A stretch of DNA of 64,000 bases from Miscanthus floridulus (lineage: Eukaryota; Streptophyta; Magnoliopsida; Poales; Poaceae), in NCBI RefSeq assembly GCF_019320115.1, contig NC_089593.1, positions 15,528,789 through 15,592,788 on the forward strand, given 5' to 3'. Positions 1 to 12,500 of this stretch are shown piece after piece. The notes under the pieces are model-generated. The model saw only the letters and a list, made by a program, of their open reading frames with translations, was not told the DNA's origin and made no database searches. Positions within the stretch are counted from its first letter, which is position 1; each line of letters begins with the position of its first letter. The translations under genes were made by a program, and so were the position numbers.

Positions 1-1202
1 TTGAAGAAGGGTGGCAAGTTCTCTTCGTTCGACCAACATCGTCGATTCCTCCCTTCTAACCATCCATTTAGATGAGACATCAAGAACTTCACGAAAGGTG
101 TTCGAGTCACTGACCCTGCACCTCAGATGATGACCGGCGCCGAGGTCCGTGCTCAGATAGAGGCTCTCAAAATTGATGACAACAAAGGTGGTTTTATTGG
201 ATATGATCAGGATCACATGTGGACTCATATATCGGGCTTGACTAGGCTCCCCTATTTCAACGACCTCCTTCTTCCACACAACATTGATGTAATGCACACT
301 GAAAAGAATATCGCCGAGGCACTTTGGGCAACACTCATGGACATTCCTGATAAGACAAAGGACAACGTTAAGGCTAGACTGGACCTGGCGACGTTGTGTG
401 ATAGACCAAAGCTAGTGATGAAGCCTCATGCGCCCAGCAAGAAATGGAAAAGGCCTCATGCCGATTTCGTCTTGAAAAAGGACGAAAGGAAGGAGGTATT
501 GCGGTGGATCCAGACGTTAATGTTCCCTGATGGGTATGCGGCGAATCTGAGGAGGGGAGTGAACTTGTCTACTATGCGAGTCTTAGGGATGAAGAGTCAT
601 GACTACCACATATGGATTGAACGGCTTCTTCCTGCCATGACCCGAGGATATGTCCCCGAGAATGTCTAGCGCGTGCTGGCAGAGTTGAGCTATTTCTTTC
701 GTCAGCTTTGTGCCAAGGAGTTATCTCGAGCCATGGTTGTTGACTTAGAGAAAGTGACACATGTGTTGCTCTACAAGTTGGAGAAGGTTTTTCCACCCGG
801 CTTCTTCGTGCCGATGCAGCATTTGATTTTGCACCTACCGTACGAGGCACAAATGGGGGGTCCCATGCAGGCCTGTTGGTGCTATCCAATCGAGAGATGT
901 CTAAAGGTTCTTCGCAAAAAGTGTAGAAATAAAGCCAAAATTGAGGCGTCCGTGGCAGCGGCATTCATTATGGAGGAGGTGTCAAACTTCACAACAGCAT
1001 ACTATAAGGACAACCTTCCAAGTGTGCACAATCCACCCCCTCGTTACAACGCCGACGAGAGTTCATCGAACCTCAGCCTTTTCAAAGGGCAACTCAGAAG
1101 CGCAAGCGCATCGAGCACCAAGACCTTGTAGATTGATGAGTGGCGCACTATCATGTTGTATGTGTTGTTGAACCTTGATGAAGTGAACCCGTATTTGCGG
1201 TA
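1..1202 (+). pseudogene. tnp2-type CACTA transposase, 3' part (with DUF4218-like region), pseudogene
   Basis: Encodes the C-terminal half of the transposase that binds and cuts CACTA ends. Readable landmarks are HMWTHISGLTRLPYF, LLPHNIDVMHTEKN and FPDGYAANLRRGVNLS, then a DUF4218-type stretch with ELSYFFRQLCAKELS and CYPIERCLKVLRKK. The frame is interrupted by TGA at 73-75, TAG at 667-669 and TAG at 1129-1131. The copy at 26700-27960 reads CGA at the position of the first and TGG at the position of the second, so these two arose by single transitions. A donor-like GTAAGT follows at about 1201. The 5' part, with the N-terminal domains, is outside the window. It cannot make a full-length protein. 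Confidence 0.85.
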
Positions 1203-1277
1203 AGTTCTCAATGAGCTTGTTACATACGCCGTCACTATCCTCCATCCATCCAACCCCCTTGTCTCTCGTTTTTTCAG

Positions 1278-2317
1278 GGAATTTCTGGATAAGTACTGGC
1301 AAGAGGATTGGGCTCCTTCCCCTCAAGAACAAGATAGCCTTCTCAAAGATGGTGTGCCCGATTTCATTTTCTGGTTTAGTAAGAAGGTACCGTCCAATTT
1401 ACCTCGTTCTATCTTTGACTCACCACTTTGCTCGTACGAGCGAGTAATGTAACAATCTATCTGGCCTCACCTTGCAGGCCAGCATGGATGCTGAAATGAG
1501 TGATGAGTTGAGACAGGTTGCCAATGGCTTCGCCTATAAGGTCAAGTCATTTACCGTTTATGATGTGAATGGATATCGCTTTCACACAACAAGACACGAA
1601 CAGAGTCACCCAAACCGAAGAACCACGAATACCAGAGTTTGTACGCCTGGCACTGATGACCGCGACTACAACGGCATAGTCGAAGAAATATACGAGCTCA
1701 GATTTGAGGGCCGCAAACCTCTTAATCCAGTCGTATTCAAATGCCATTGGTTCGATCCTGATGTAACGAGAACGACCCCTGAGCTTGGGCAAGTCGAAAT
1801 TCGGCAGGATTCCGTCTATCGAGGCGACGATGTCTATATTGTGGCTCAACAGGCCATGCAAGTTTATTATCTCCCATGGGCATGCCAAAAAGACCCTAAT
1901 CTTACGGGCTGGTACCTTGTGCACAAGGTATCGCCGCACGGTAAAGTGCCTGTCCCGAACGATGAGGATTACAACTTTGACCCAAACACATACGATGGAG
2001 AGTTCTATCAACCAGAGGGGCTAGAAGGGAGGTTTGACATAGACATGTCTTCGCTGATGGGCATGGAAGTACACAATGACATTGATGAGGACGATGGAGA
2101 TGAGGTGCAAAATGCCAACGACTTACAAATGCTTGAGCGATTACATTTAGGCGATGACAACGATGACAACGTTGGAGATGAGGTCGATTTTTTCGACAAT
2201 ATTGATAGTGATGCCGATGACAACGAGGGAGATGATGACAACGAGGGAGATGATGACGAGGGAGATTATTTTCTAATTCATGTAATACTATATTATTATT
2301 ATTATTATTATTATTAA
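1278..2317 (+). pseudogene. CACTA transposase 3' exons with DUF4216-like domain and acidic tail
   Basis: After an intron, a short exon (from about 1278) continues the transposase tail with the motif DFIFWFSKK. A second exon starts at about 1478 after an acceptor CTTGCAG and stays open to 2317. It holds a DUF4216-type region (ANGFAYKVKSFTVYDVNGY near its start; VVFKCHWFDPD; VYIVAQQAMQVYYLPWA; GWYLVHKVSP) and then a long Asp/Glu/Asn-rich tail. The reading frame runs into a TAT/ATT trinucleotide repeat just before the stop, which may have altered the C-terminus. The order transposase, DUF4218, DUF4216 is typical of plant CACTA elements; the role of DUF4216 is unknown. This exon is missing from the second copy. 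Confidence 0.75.
2286..2317 (+). repeat. (TAT/ATT)n microsatellite
   Basis: About ten tandem TAT/ATT units at the end of the DUF4216-like exon, giving a run of tyrosines in the open frame. Confidence 0.85.
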
Positions 2318-3192
2318 TTTGCAATTATGTTTCGTTCATTTTCCATCTCTTTATAAGGACTTACAAATTTATTTTGCATCTTTGTAATTGCAGGAACTCG
2401 ACAAAATGCCTGGGGGAAGGCAGAGGCGTCTCCACTCGCTCTACGCGACACCCCCCCGCTCAGGAGGACGAGGAGCCGCCGGTGAAGACATCGACGAGGA
2501 GGACTAGGACTGGCCGCCCCCGCGGCCGTCCAAGGACAAGGCCTACGCCTCACGCCCCGTCACCCGAGGAGGACCAGGTGGCAGCCTCCGGGGATGAGGG
2601 CGACCAGGGGGCAGCCGTGGGGGACGAGGACGACTAGGCGGCGACAGCAGGGCGTTCCGCTTCATCTGGCCACGAGGAGGCGGCGATAGCAGGGGGTTCC
2701 TCTTCCTCTGGTGGGTCGACCATCTACTTGCGTGGGCCGTCGACCCTCCCGCGGAGGCCGATCCTAGTTCACCAGCGCCCGATGATTCGACCCATGGGCG
2801 ACGGGTACGTAACCATTCATGTTTTCTCTACTTGTTCATATGACATGTTGACAATCAAAATGGAGACTAATAATTCTTTTTAATGACTCGTACAACAACT
2901 AGGAAGTTGTGTCCGGAGCCGGCCAGGTATGCCAGATCAATGGCATCCTGAGCCTTCTAATTTAGGAGCACTACCATGGCATGGTCACTGTCGCAGGCAC
3001 CAACAGCAATGTGACTATGCCGCCCTAGACGTGGGACCACTTTGCCCTCGCCACGAACAACGTCGCAGGCACCAAGGCGGCGCGGATTAAGCAGGAGCAC
3101 TGGGTAAGTCTTCATCGCACTACATTGGTCAATTTATTGTATTCATTGGTCATTCTTAAAATAATGAAATGATACATGATGCATGTATGCAG

Positions 3193-4640
3193 GACTTCTT
3201 CAGGTGCGCCCCGGGGTACGAGGGCCGGGCGGAGCGAGTGCAGGACAAGGTCTATAGGAACCGACTCTCAGACCTATACCACGAGACGCGGCTCCAGTGC
3301 ATCATCAACTACAACGGGAATGTCCTTGGTGACGTGGTGAGGAAGCAGGCGGCCAGGACCATGACGCTCACCAAGGAGCAGTACCTCCAGGTTAGTACGA
3401 AACATTAATACTGATTCCTTCTATGAAAAATAGGTAGGCTTCATTTTATCTTTTGACATGTTATATACTTACTGATCTGCAGATGTGTCCTGATTGGTGC
3501 GCCAAGGACCGAGCCTGCTGGGCGGCCATTGTCGACAGGTGGTGCTCGAACGAGTGGATGGAAAAGCACAACATCCGTTGGGACTGCCGCCTACAGATGG
3601 GTGGTGTGCCACACCACCAAGGCAACCACCACCTCGGCGCGTATGCCCAGACATGGGTAACGCTCTTTATATTTATTTCTTTATTCATTCGAACGCTCAA
3701 TTCTCATTACTTGTAATCATCTTGGTGTTTTCCTCGCAGTCCCAGTCGCATGGTGGCCAGGAGTGCAACGAGTTCATGGCGTACACCCTGGCACACAAGG
3801 GCAAGGCGACAGCCCCGGACCTCACCTACAACCTGGAGGACCCGCCCGAGGCATACACCAACATGAGCGTCCACAGAAAGCTCAGCGAGTACTCCTCGGT
3901 GGCTCACACGCGCCATGGGAAGGACTTCGATCTAGCCTCCTAGCCCTTAGATGCAGACCTCATGATGAGGCTTGGAGGAGGGAAGCAGCACGGCCGGTAC
4001 TGGATGGCGGACAGCCAAGTTGACACAGCCTCTACTCCCACCCTCTCCTAGATTCGAGCAAGGAGCACAAGCTCCTCCCTCCCTATATGACCTCGGCAGT
4101 AGAGTGCACAGCAGCAGGTGGCGGAACTCTAGGTTAGTCCTGTTTTATTCGTCGTTCATTGCTTTTACATATATCTTGCCTTTGCATTGTTGAAACATTG
4201 CGGGTGAAATATTGCAGGCCCAGGTGCAGAGGCTGGAGGCCAGGCACTCGGCCTCATAGGCGGAGCAAGAGCGAAGGAGGGAGGCCGAGGAGAAGAGGCT
4301 GCAGGACCTTTACGCGTTCATGGCAAACCTTCAGGCCACGACGGGTATAGCCGTGCCACCTTCGCTCCTCGCTCCAGTGGTTCGTACTCCTGATCCTAGT
4401 CCGGTGAGTATGGTTGTTTATTGCTTTAGCTTGTGCGACCCTCCTACAGAAACTCATGAATTCATTTTTCCTTTGCACAGCCACCGTCCGTGGGTTCGAA
4501 CCGGACTCCTCAAGGGCACCACTCGACGCATCCAAGTGAACCTGGCCCTTCTCCACAGTCCGGGTGGCCAGCTGGCCCTCCGCCATGGCCCGGGGGGCCA
4601 GGTGGCCCTTCTTCACACTTCGGGTGGCAAGGGTGATAGT
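3193..4640 (+). pseudogene. Transposase_24 (Ptta/En/Spm)-like gene of CACTA copy 1
   Basis: Second gene of the element, related to the plant Ptta/En/Spm TNPA-like family, whose members are thought to bind the subterminal repeats. Exons inferred from splice-like borders: 3193-3390 (DFFRCAPGYEG, then RLSDLYHETR), 3483-3656 (CAKDRACWAAIVDRWCS, then GGVPHHQGNHHLGAYAQTW), 3740-4132 (CNEFMAYTLAHKGKA, then VHRKLSEYSS), 4218-4403 (Glu/Arg-rich, coiled-coil-like) and from 4481 (Pro/Gly-rich tail). A TAG at about 3943 interrupts exon three and further stops follow near 4050 and 4090. Upstream sequence at 2394-3110 appears to hold a decayed Gly/Asp/Pro-rich 5' exon. Paralogous to 28320-29310. Confidence 0.75.
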
Positions 4641-4917
4641 AGGTACCTTGGATTGGTCTCTTTTCTTATGTTTCATGGACTTAGACTTGTGTTGGATCCT
4701 GTGATGGATATTGGATGGTTGTGTTGGATGTGGATATTGTGATGGATGTGGATGTGATATACATTGTGATCTATATCGTGTATGTGATGGATATTGCTAT
4801 GGACGAGGCATTTATGTGATATATATTGTGATTCTAGGCATGTGATGGTTGCGAATATGTGATTTGTTTGTCTGTAAAGATGGAAAGCAAAAAATAAAAA
4901 ATAAAAAAGAATAATTC

Positions 4918-5445
4918 CCAGCTTTGCCGAGTGTAACACTCGACAAAGGTGCCTTTGCCGAGTGTCATGACAACAGCACTCGGCAAAACTAGGCAAAACT
5001 GTGCAAAACCGACTCAGGTCCTAGATTTGCCGAGTGCTATGGTCATGGCACTCGGCAAAACTGGGCACTTTGCCGAGTGCCTGGTCCAAAGCACTCGGCA
5101 AAACTGGGCACTTTGCCGAGTGCCGACGCTGTGGCACTCGGCAAAGAATTTTTTGGAAAAAAATAAAAAAAAATATTTTGCCGAGTGCCCGACACGTCAC
5201 CACTCGCCAAAGGGGACGTTAGACGGGCGATCTCCGTTAGGTTACCTTTTCTTTGCCGAGTGCTGACGTGGCACTCGGCAAAGGCTTTGCCGAGTGCCCG
5301 ATATATTGCACTCGGCAAAGAACCCTTTGCCGACAAAAGCTATACCGGCGGGTCTTTGCCAAGTGTAACACTCGGCAAACTGTTTGCCGAGTGCAAACTT
5401 GGGTTTGCCGAGCGTTTAGGGCACTCGGCAAAGAACCTGTGTCCA
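4918..5445. repeat. CACTA subterminal repeats (TTTGCCGAGTG), right end of copy 1
   Basis: Dense direct and inverted copies of TTTGCCGAGTG / CACTCGGCAAA, often paired head to head around short spacers and so able to form small hairpins. In CACTA elements such repeats are binding sites for the element-encoded TNPA-like protein. Open frames here are by-products of the repeat. Confidence 0.9.
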
Positions 5446-5451
5446 GTAGTG

Positions 5452-8400
5452 CTTGTATAGTCCTTCCCAACTTAGAGACTACTTGCGAAACTTGTTACTT
5501 TTTTGTCCTAAGAGGTTAAATAGTCTTCTGAACTAGATCATCAACCTGAAATGATTTGCTTTGCACATTCTTATTATAAGCCTTACCAACATGAACATTG
5601 TCTTTCTCAATCTCCTTCAAAGCCTTCATCACCGTGATGTCTCCTGAAGAAGACAATGTTGCTACAAAGTTAAACCACATGATACATGTTATTAATATGC
5701 AATCATAGAATGAATTATATTTTTTATTTGGAATCCCCCGTGCATGTTTTGATGGTTAAGCAAGACATTGCTGTTGAGGAAACATTTTTTTAGTTTGCGT
5801 GGTAGGTTGCCTGGAGATTCACGCTTTGGTTTGCAACGATTTGTCTTGGTTTGCACCCTACATCTCATTTTTGGTCCAGTTTAAAATTTTAGGAGACCAT
5901 ATAAGATTCAAAAAATTCTAAACAAGGAACTAAAAGGTAGAGCATGATTTTAGAAAAAATGAAAGTAGTTTCTCTACGAGTTTCTTTAATATTAAATCAG
6001 ATTTTAGTATATTAAATGCATATTTATACTAGAAAAATGTTTGCATAATTTTTTGAAAAATTATTTCTATATTTTTTATAAAGTCTAATTGACCTTGCCT
6101 CATTGCTGACGTTTAGGGATGGCAATGTGGGTGGATCGGGTTGGGTCGGGTCCCCACAGGTTTCAAACCCGATAGGGACGAGGGCAGGTAAGGGTTTACA
6201 CCCGAAAGGTAGTTCATTTATAACCTATCCCATAGACACAAACAAATCAAAATTTTGCAACAATCTTTTAGTGAGCATGTGAGATGTAGTTCGTTTATGA
6301 CTTTATGGGTTTGCAACAATTTTTTGAGCACGTGAGATTTTTTAGTTTAATTTCTTTAGTTGGCAATTTATGTAGTATGGCTAGCGTATGACCATGTCAG
6401 CCGAAATCATTTTCAAAAAATCATTTAGGAGGTAAATTAGATGGCTTTAAGAGTTAGAGGAGTCTAAAAAAATCTGGTTCTACAACTGAGGGAGGCAAAT
6501 CGTGCTCACGAAATATGTCAAAGGGCCTATGAGTCCATATGTGAAAGTATTGGGTTGTATATACGGCCCATGAGTCCATATGTCATGGATATTTGAGTCT
6601 CTAGTCAATATCATAGTAGAACCATCTTCACAAGTTCCTTTGCCTTGAGAAGTTCAACCCGACATGCGTTGCTAGCAAACACACCCATGCGTTGCAATGG
6701 GAGAATAATTTATTGCATTGTCGGTGGCATGAGCATGGTTGCACGGTGGAGCTGTGTTTCGGCACAGCAGCCACGGTAGCACGCGTGCCTTGTGTCACCG
6801 CGCATGGCCAGTCAACCTATGACAGCGGTGCACCGGCCATCGAGAAGACATGGGCTAGCATTGCTAACCACACGAGGGTGGTTTTGTGGGCACGACTCTG
6901 GTGGTGGTTAAGCGGATGCGGGGCGGCACAAGCATGGCCTAACGGTCGCGATTGAGCGAGCACACAATTCTTACAGTGCCCTTAACGACTGAGAGGAGCA
7001 ACGTGCATGAGATACCTAATTGTGCCATCGGTGCACCCGACAACACAATAGGTTGTGGAGGTCAGCATTAGCTAGCAGTAGTTGTCTGGTCAGTCGACAA
7101 CTCCACTATCGGTCTTCCCAACAACAGGTCCTCATAATTTCAATATGTGTCATTTGCCTTGACTCATCGCTATCGTTCTCTTGCACCCTCTTAGGGGCTC
7201 CAATTCTTATAGGGCCATAGTTCTACGATAATCCATTGTGCACGTGCTAATGAGATTCTAGCGGTGCAATGGGTTAGGACCTGGGAGAGGGAGTAGAACA
7301 AAGCTACCTCTGCGACTAACACGAAGACGAAACTAGTGACAAACACATGGATTAGGAAGCGGGCACATGAATAGCAAAGGATATAATGGATGCAACAAAT
7401 TAGTGGGGAAAATTCTTATTTGAAAAAAGGAGATAATCGTTAAAAACAATAAATATGACCTAGTGGTTTAATTTTAGATATAGAAGCATAAGTAAGAAAT
7501 CAAAATGAGAGGCACTTAGAAAGAAAACACAAAAACAATGGGAAAACTTGGAGGGGGCGAAAACTTTGGGAGAGAAAAAAAGGAAATAAAAAGCACAAAA
7601 AAACAATTGACGGGACAAAAAAATGAACACAAAAATAGAAAAACAAAAAAGATGGATGGAAATAAAAAAAGAACCACGTGAAAAACAAAAACATAGATAT
7701 ATAGATACGATAAATTTTTTTATACTAAAACATATGATATTATATGTTTACTGTGTATCCTAGTCAATAGGAGTGTAACAAAACTGGTTTGTTATTTTTG
7801 TGAGTTTTCTGTGATTTTCTATGATTTTTAGAATTCTCATCTAGTTTAATAAAAGAAAAGAAAACAAAAAGAAAGAAAAAGGGCTACTGTGTGGCTGGGC
7901 CATGGGCTTCAGCCCAGCCCATAGCGTAGCGTAGCACAACCAGAAAAAAGAAACTGAACAAAACACGGGCACCTTGCTGCCCCGCCGGACACCGAACGAA
8001 TACGAATATGGAGCGGACAGAAAAATACGGAAAGAAACGGATAGAAAAAAAAGATATTACAGAAATTTTGCCTTTTTATTATCCGGGATAGATTTATATC
8101 ATGACAACTATAAATAGTTCATTGCTCCCATTAACAAAACATCCCTTTTTTATTGACTTTTTTACCTTTTCTAATCCTAAAATGCATTATTACAAGTTGG
8201 AAAACTTTTGATAGGGACATCTATATAATATTTTTAGTATCATTGATCTCCTCCCCAAATCCTTGTGCACTTATTTTGGGCTTGAGTTACATGATGTTTG
8301 ACTTCTCTCTCACATTTTGTTTTAGAGAAACACTTCTTTTCACTTGAACTGCTTATCAAATACTCCCTTCGTTCTTCGTTTGACTTTTTTTTTACCCCAA

Positions 8401-8613
8401 GTTTGACTACTTGTCTTATTCTAAAAATTTGTACCAATATAGTCAAATTTAAGTTATTCTTGAAGTACTTTTGTTAATAAAGCAAGTAGCAACAAAAGAA
8501 GTGATATTTTGCACAAAAATTTAAAATAAGATGAGTGGTCAAACTTTAGGTCAAAAAAGTAATTTGAAACGATTTTAGTATGTTAGTGTTTTTCTTTCCC
8601 AACAAAATAATAT
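5452..8613. other. Intergenic, AT-rich, no gene recognised
   Basis: No coding region supported. The stretch near 6115-6200 (GGGATGGCAATG followed by GGGTCGGG repeats) resembles a common grass repeat end. 7495-7690 is a purine-rich A tract. 8366-8390 (ACTCCCTTCGTTCTTCG) resembles one end of a Stowaway MITE, but I found no matching opposite end. Confidence 0.6.
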
Positions 8614-9268
8614 GAGACAATTCCTTGTGGGCCATTAAAAAAGATCGTAATGCCCTGTATGCCCCTGGAAAAGTTCAGCGGTCTTCAGCGCCACTACTCC
8701 AACTTTTTCGTGTCCTACATGCCACTTCCGTCAGTTTGGGCTCTAACGCCGTCAAACTGCAGGTGTGAAAAGACGAAAATACCCTTAAGTCTAAATATAT
8801 TATTAATTTTTTAGCATCTTAACGACTTCAAATGAAAAAACTCAAAACTAGAAAGTTGTAGATCTCGTCGAGATCTATAATTTTCATATAAAAATTATTT
8901 TCATTTAATTCCACAAAAAAATGATTTGATATGATTAATATATCTTAGAAAAATCATATTATTTTTTTGCGGAATTAAATGAAAATAATTTTTATATGAA
9001 AATTATAGATCTCGACGAGATCTACAACTTTCTAGTTATGAGTTTTTTCATTTAAAGTCGTTAAGATGCTAAAAAAATTAATAACATATTTAGACTTAAG
9101 AGTATTTTCGTCTTTTAACACCTGCAGTTTGACGGCGTTAGAACCTAAACTGATGGAAGTGGCATGGAGGACACAAAAAAGTTGAAGTAGTGGTGCTGAA
9201 GACCGTTGAACTTTTCTAGGGACACAGGACATTAGAATCTTTTTTAATGGCACACGAGAAATTCCCTC
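8614..9268. mobile_element. Fold-back Mutator-type MITE with 9-bp target duplication
   Basis: Almost the whole 655 bp is one inverted repeat: arms of about 310 bp (8614 to about 8920 and about 8965 to 9268) around a short AT-rich loop near 8940. Matching landmarks are GATCTCGTCGAGATCTA in the left arm against TAGATCTCGACGAGATC in the right, and AACGCCGTCAAACTGCAGG against CCTGCAGTTTGACGGCGTT. It is flanked by the 9-bp direct repeat AAATAATAT (8605-8613 and 9269-9277), the duplication size of Mutator-like elements. Termini are GAGACAATTCC and GAAATTCCCTC. It lies about 230 bp upstream of the Cms1-like start codon. Confidence 0.85.
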
Positions 9269-9360
9269 AAATAATATCAGCCGCAGAACCATCAGCCATC
9301 GTCATTTCTCTGTCACTGGCCTTTTTAACATGTCTCGTCAACGCTCAATTTAACCGGCCC

Positions 9361-9367
9361 GGCCCAT
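9361..9367 (+). promoter_or_regulatory. Site II-like GGCCCAT motif in Cms1-like promoter
   Basis: GGCCCAT sits 135 bp upstream of the start codon, immediately after another GGCCC. TGGGCC/GGCCCA (site II, TCP-type) elements are common in plant promoters of ribosome-biogenesis genes, which fits the downstream gene. This is inference from a short motif. Confidence 0.35.
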
Positions 9368-9501
9368 AATCCCTTGTAAGAGAGGCTTTTGCTAGGTTTT
9401 TGCCCCAACCGCCCAAGTGCGTGCTCCTGCCACCTTCCACCCCTCCACTCCCCGGCGGGCGGCGGCTGCCTCGCCGAAGCGGTCCAACCGGCGCAGCCGA
9501 G

Positions 9502-12500
9502 ATGGCGAAGGGTGACGACGCGCTGGCGCGGAAGCGCAACCGGGTGCGCCGCAAGCGCCTCCGCAGCAGCGAGAACGCTGTCTCCGCGCGGGTCGCGGCA
9601 ATCATCGCCTCCAAGCGCCGCCGCAAGTCGGGGAAGCGCCGCGGCTGCGAGGGCATGTGCTTCTCGCTCCCCACGTCCGACGACCCATTCAACGAGCGCC
9701 ACGGGAAGAAGCGCAAGGTCGATAACGAGCCGACCGAGGACACAGCCGCCGCCGCCGCCGCCAAGGACGGCGACGACCCCAAGAAGAAGGTCGAGGACAC
9801 AGCCGCCGCCGCCGGCAAGGACGGCGACAACCTCAAGAAGAAGGGCGCGAACACCAAAAAGCAGCAGCAGCCGGTGGCAAAGGCCGGGGCCGGGGCCAAG
9901 TCGAAGGCGGTTCGCGAGAGGGCTACGGGCGTGGAGGAGGGCCGCGTGGACTTCGACCGACCGTCCAAGTTCCTGGTGGTCTGCCTCAATGCCATCCGGG
10001 ACGCAGTGGCGCCCGAGGACGGCGGCGGCAGCATCCACGGCGCAGGCGATTGGGGCGTGGAGCTCTGGCGGTGCTGCTCCGCTCAGGCGCCGTCCGACGT
10101 GCTCGACGCTAGCGGCGCGTGCGCCACAGTGGACCAGACAGCGTGGCTCGTCTCCACCGCCTGCGACATCGTCGCTAGGAAGGAGAGGCTTGGGATGGTC
10201 GTGTCCTGCCCCTTCCTGCTGTACCTCGTCCCATCGCAGGAGAAGGCCGCTCAGGTTTGTACTCACATTTTTATGCTCATATTACCTATTTCTTTGTGTA
10301 GGTTTAATGACCAAACTGTGAATGATTTATTGATTCTCTTGGTGTTGTTTTGGCAGGTGCGAACGATATGCAAACCCCTGAAGCCTCTTGGGATTCATTC
10401 AGTGAGCTTGCATCCTGGCGCATTCATTGAACACCAGATCTCTGGGTATGTTTTGTTCCACTATTTGCGTCATCCGCTGTTGATTGTAAATGTGAAACAT
10501 GCTATCTGCTAGCGTAGTCGTGTACTGTTTATAATAATAAATACTAAACGACAGCTGATATATTAGTGTTAATTCATTTTGTTTGGACTGCTCTATCAGA
10601 CTGAAAACTTGTGAGCCGGAGTTTCTTATAGCCACACCTGAGAGGCTTCTTGAACTTGTTTCGTTAAAGGCGATTGACATATCAAGTGTATCAATGCTGG
10701 TGAGTAAATGTGGCAATTGGAGTGAAAGCCTTGATGAACTATATCAATGTGATTGTAACTGTAATTGCATGTTGCCAACCATGAATCCTGCAACAAGTTA
10801 TTCATCATGGCTCTTAGCATGCTTAGTCGTTCTGTTTTCTGTATTGCTTTTCTCCATATAGTTACCAAACCTACTACGGGGCTTCAGCTAAAGATGACAA
10901 CTTCAATTGACAGGTCATTGACGGACTGAAATGTTTCGTGGACCACAATGTCAGTGACAAAATATTTTCTATTAGAGACACCATATCAAACAATCCTCAG
11001 ATTACTATCTTCACCGATCCATCTGACAAAAAGGTTGCAACAATGGTTAAAAGTCTACTCCGTGGAAGAATTACAAAGCTTTCTATCAATGATTCTGTTT
11101 CTTCACGAAGTGCATTTATAGCCCAGCATGTACACTTCTGTCCATCAGAGGAGCAGAAAACATCAAAGGTAACTACTACTTATTTCTCTAGTGCCGTTGT
11201 TCCTGATGGTGCATTTCATGGTTTGGTTGTGTTTCAAGTGTTGTGCAACTTACTCAGGATAACAATTATGCATAGCTACTGAGCTCTGTAATTTCTACAG
11301 AACTTCCAGTCTTAGTTGGCGTTTCCTTCTTACTGGAGATCTAAAATACTTTATTGTTTTCCTCATTTCCTGCGTACTGGAAATCTTTTTCTTTAGGATG
11401 TCGTACTCATACCTCAAACCGCATGATCCAGTGTTAAAAAAACGCAATTAAATGCTTAAATGCGAAACTGAGTTCTGGCACCTCGCAATTAAATGCTTAA
11501 ACGCGAAACGGAGTTCTGGCGCCTCGTCTAGGCCATAGGCATCGAATTAAATGTTGACTGACGGGTAAGTGGCATGGAATCAGAGGAAATCAGGAGGAAG
11601 GCAAGCTAGCGCATGAAGAGGTGAGCAGCAGGAGCATGCCTGAATCTCGAGCACCAACTCCTCAAGTAGCCGCCGGAGCAGCACAGCCCTGCCCCCTGCC
11701 CCCGGCGCACCTCCCTGGTGCTCCCAGACCTCATGGTTGTGCGGGCGGAGACCTTGCGGTTTGTGAAATGCGGCTAGCTGTGCGGGCGTGCAGCAGATGT
11801 GCCCCTGGGAGGAAGAGAGGAGGGGAGTAGAATAGGCGTGGATAAGGGGTGGGTGTAGAGTTTTTTTAATGGGCCTGGGCCTCTTAATATCTTCTGGGCC
11901 ATGGGAAATACTGCTGCTGCCTTGCTTGGCCTGTTGTTGTAACAAGGCTAGACTGAATCTGTGATGCAGTGATACACTTAAAACACATCTCAGCAACAAA
12001 AAAGAAAAAAAAAGCACAAAAGCTTAATCACGTTTAACCTCTTAGGCGTCCTAGGCGCTAATCAGTGGCCTGGCGCCTGCCTAGCGCCTAGCGCCTTTTG
12101 TAACCTTGCTATGATCCTAGTTCTGGCAAAGAATCTGAGTCGCAACAGGGGTCGTTTTTAAGTGGAGTCACCATGAGATCGTAGAATCAGGATTCAGATG
12201 TGATTTTATACTGTCCATACTGAGGTTGAGAGGGAGTCTGTTTGCTGCATTGCTGCTGAATAGCGTTCAGAATTTCGGTGAAATTCGGTTCTACCGGTCA
12301 GCCCATGTAAAAGGCTATACTGTCCTCTAAATTTCAGTCTGTTTTTTTTGGCCCAATAGAGTACACATAGCCCATGTATCCATTCCTGATTACATATAGA
12401 CCTACTTGAAACCCTAGCCAATGGGAATTATATTTCTCTCTTCTCCTCGGAACCTCAGCCACCACTAGCCTTCTCTCTTCTTCTCTGCTCTCGGTCTGCT

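Larger units (their letters stand above)
1..5451 (+). mobile_element. CACTA (En/Spm) element, copy 1, left end outside window
   Basis: Class II cut-and-paste transposon. The right terminus is visible: a subterminal array of TTTGCCGAGTG repeats in both orientations (about 4920-5440), followed by GTCCAGTAGTG ending at 5451, the reverse complement of a CACTACTGGAC terminus. Inside, on the plus strand, are decayed exons of the tnp2-type transposase, a DUF4216-like region and a Transposase_24 (Ptta/En/Spm)-like gene, the usual order in grass CACTA elements. The left terminus lies before base 1, so the target-site duplication cannot be checked. It is a relative of the copies at 22484-30006 and 35385-37610. 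Confidence 0.88.

Noticed and set aside
4949..5519. Several open frames with repeated CRVP, ALGK and FAEC peptides
   Set aside because: They are translations of the TTTGCCGAGTG subterminal repeat in various frames, seen also at every other CACTA end in the window; not genes.
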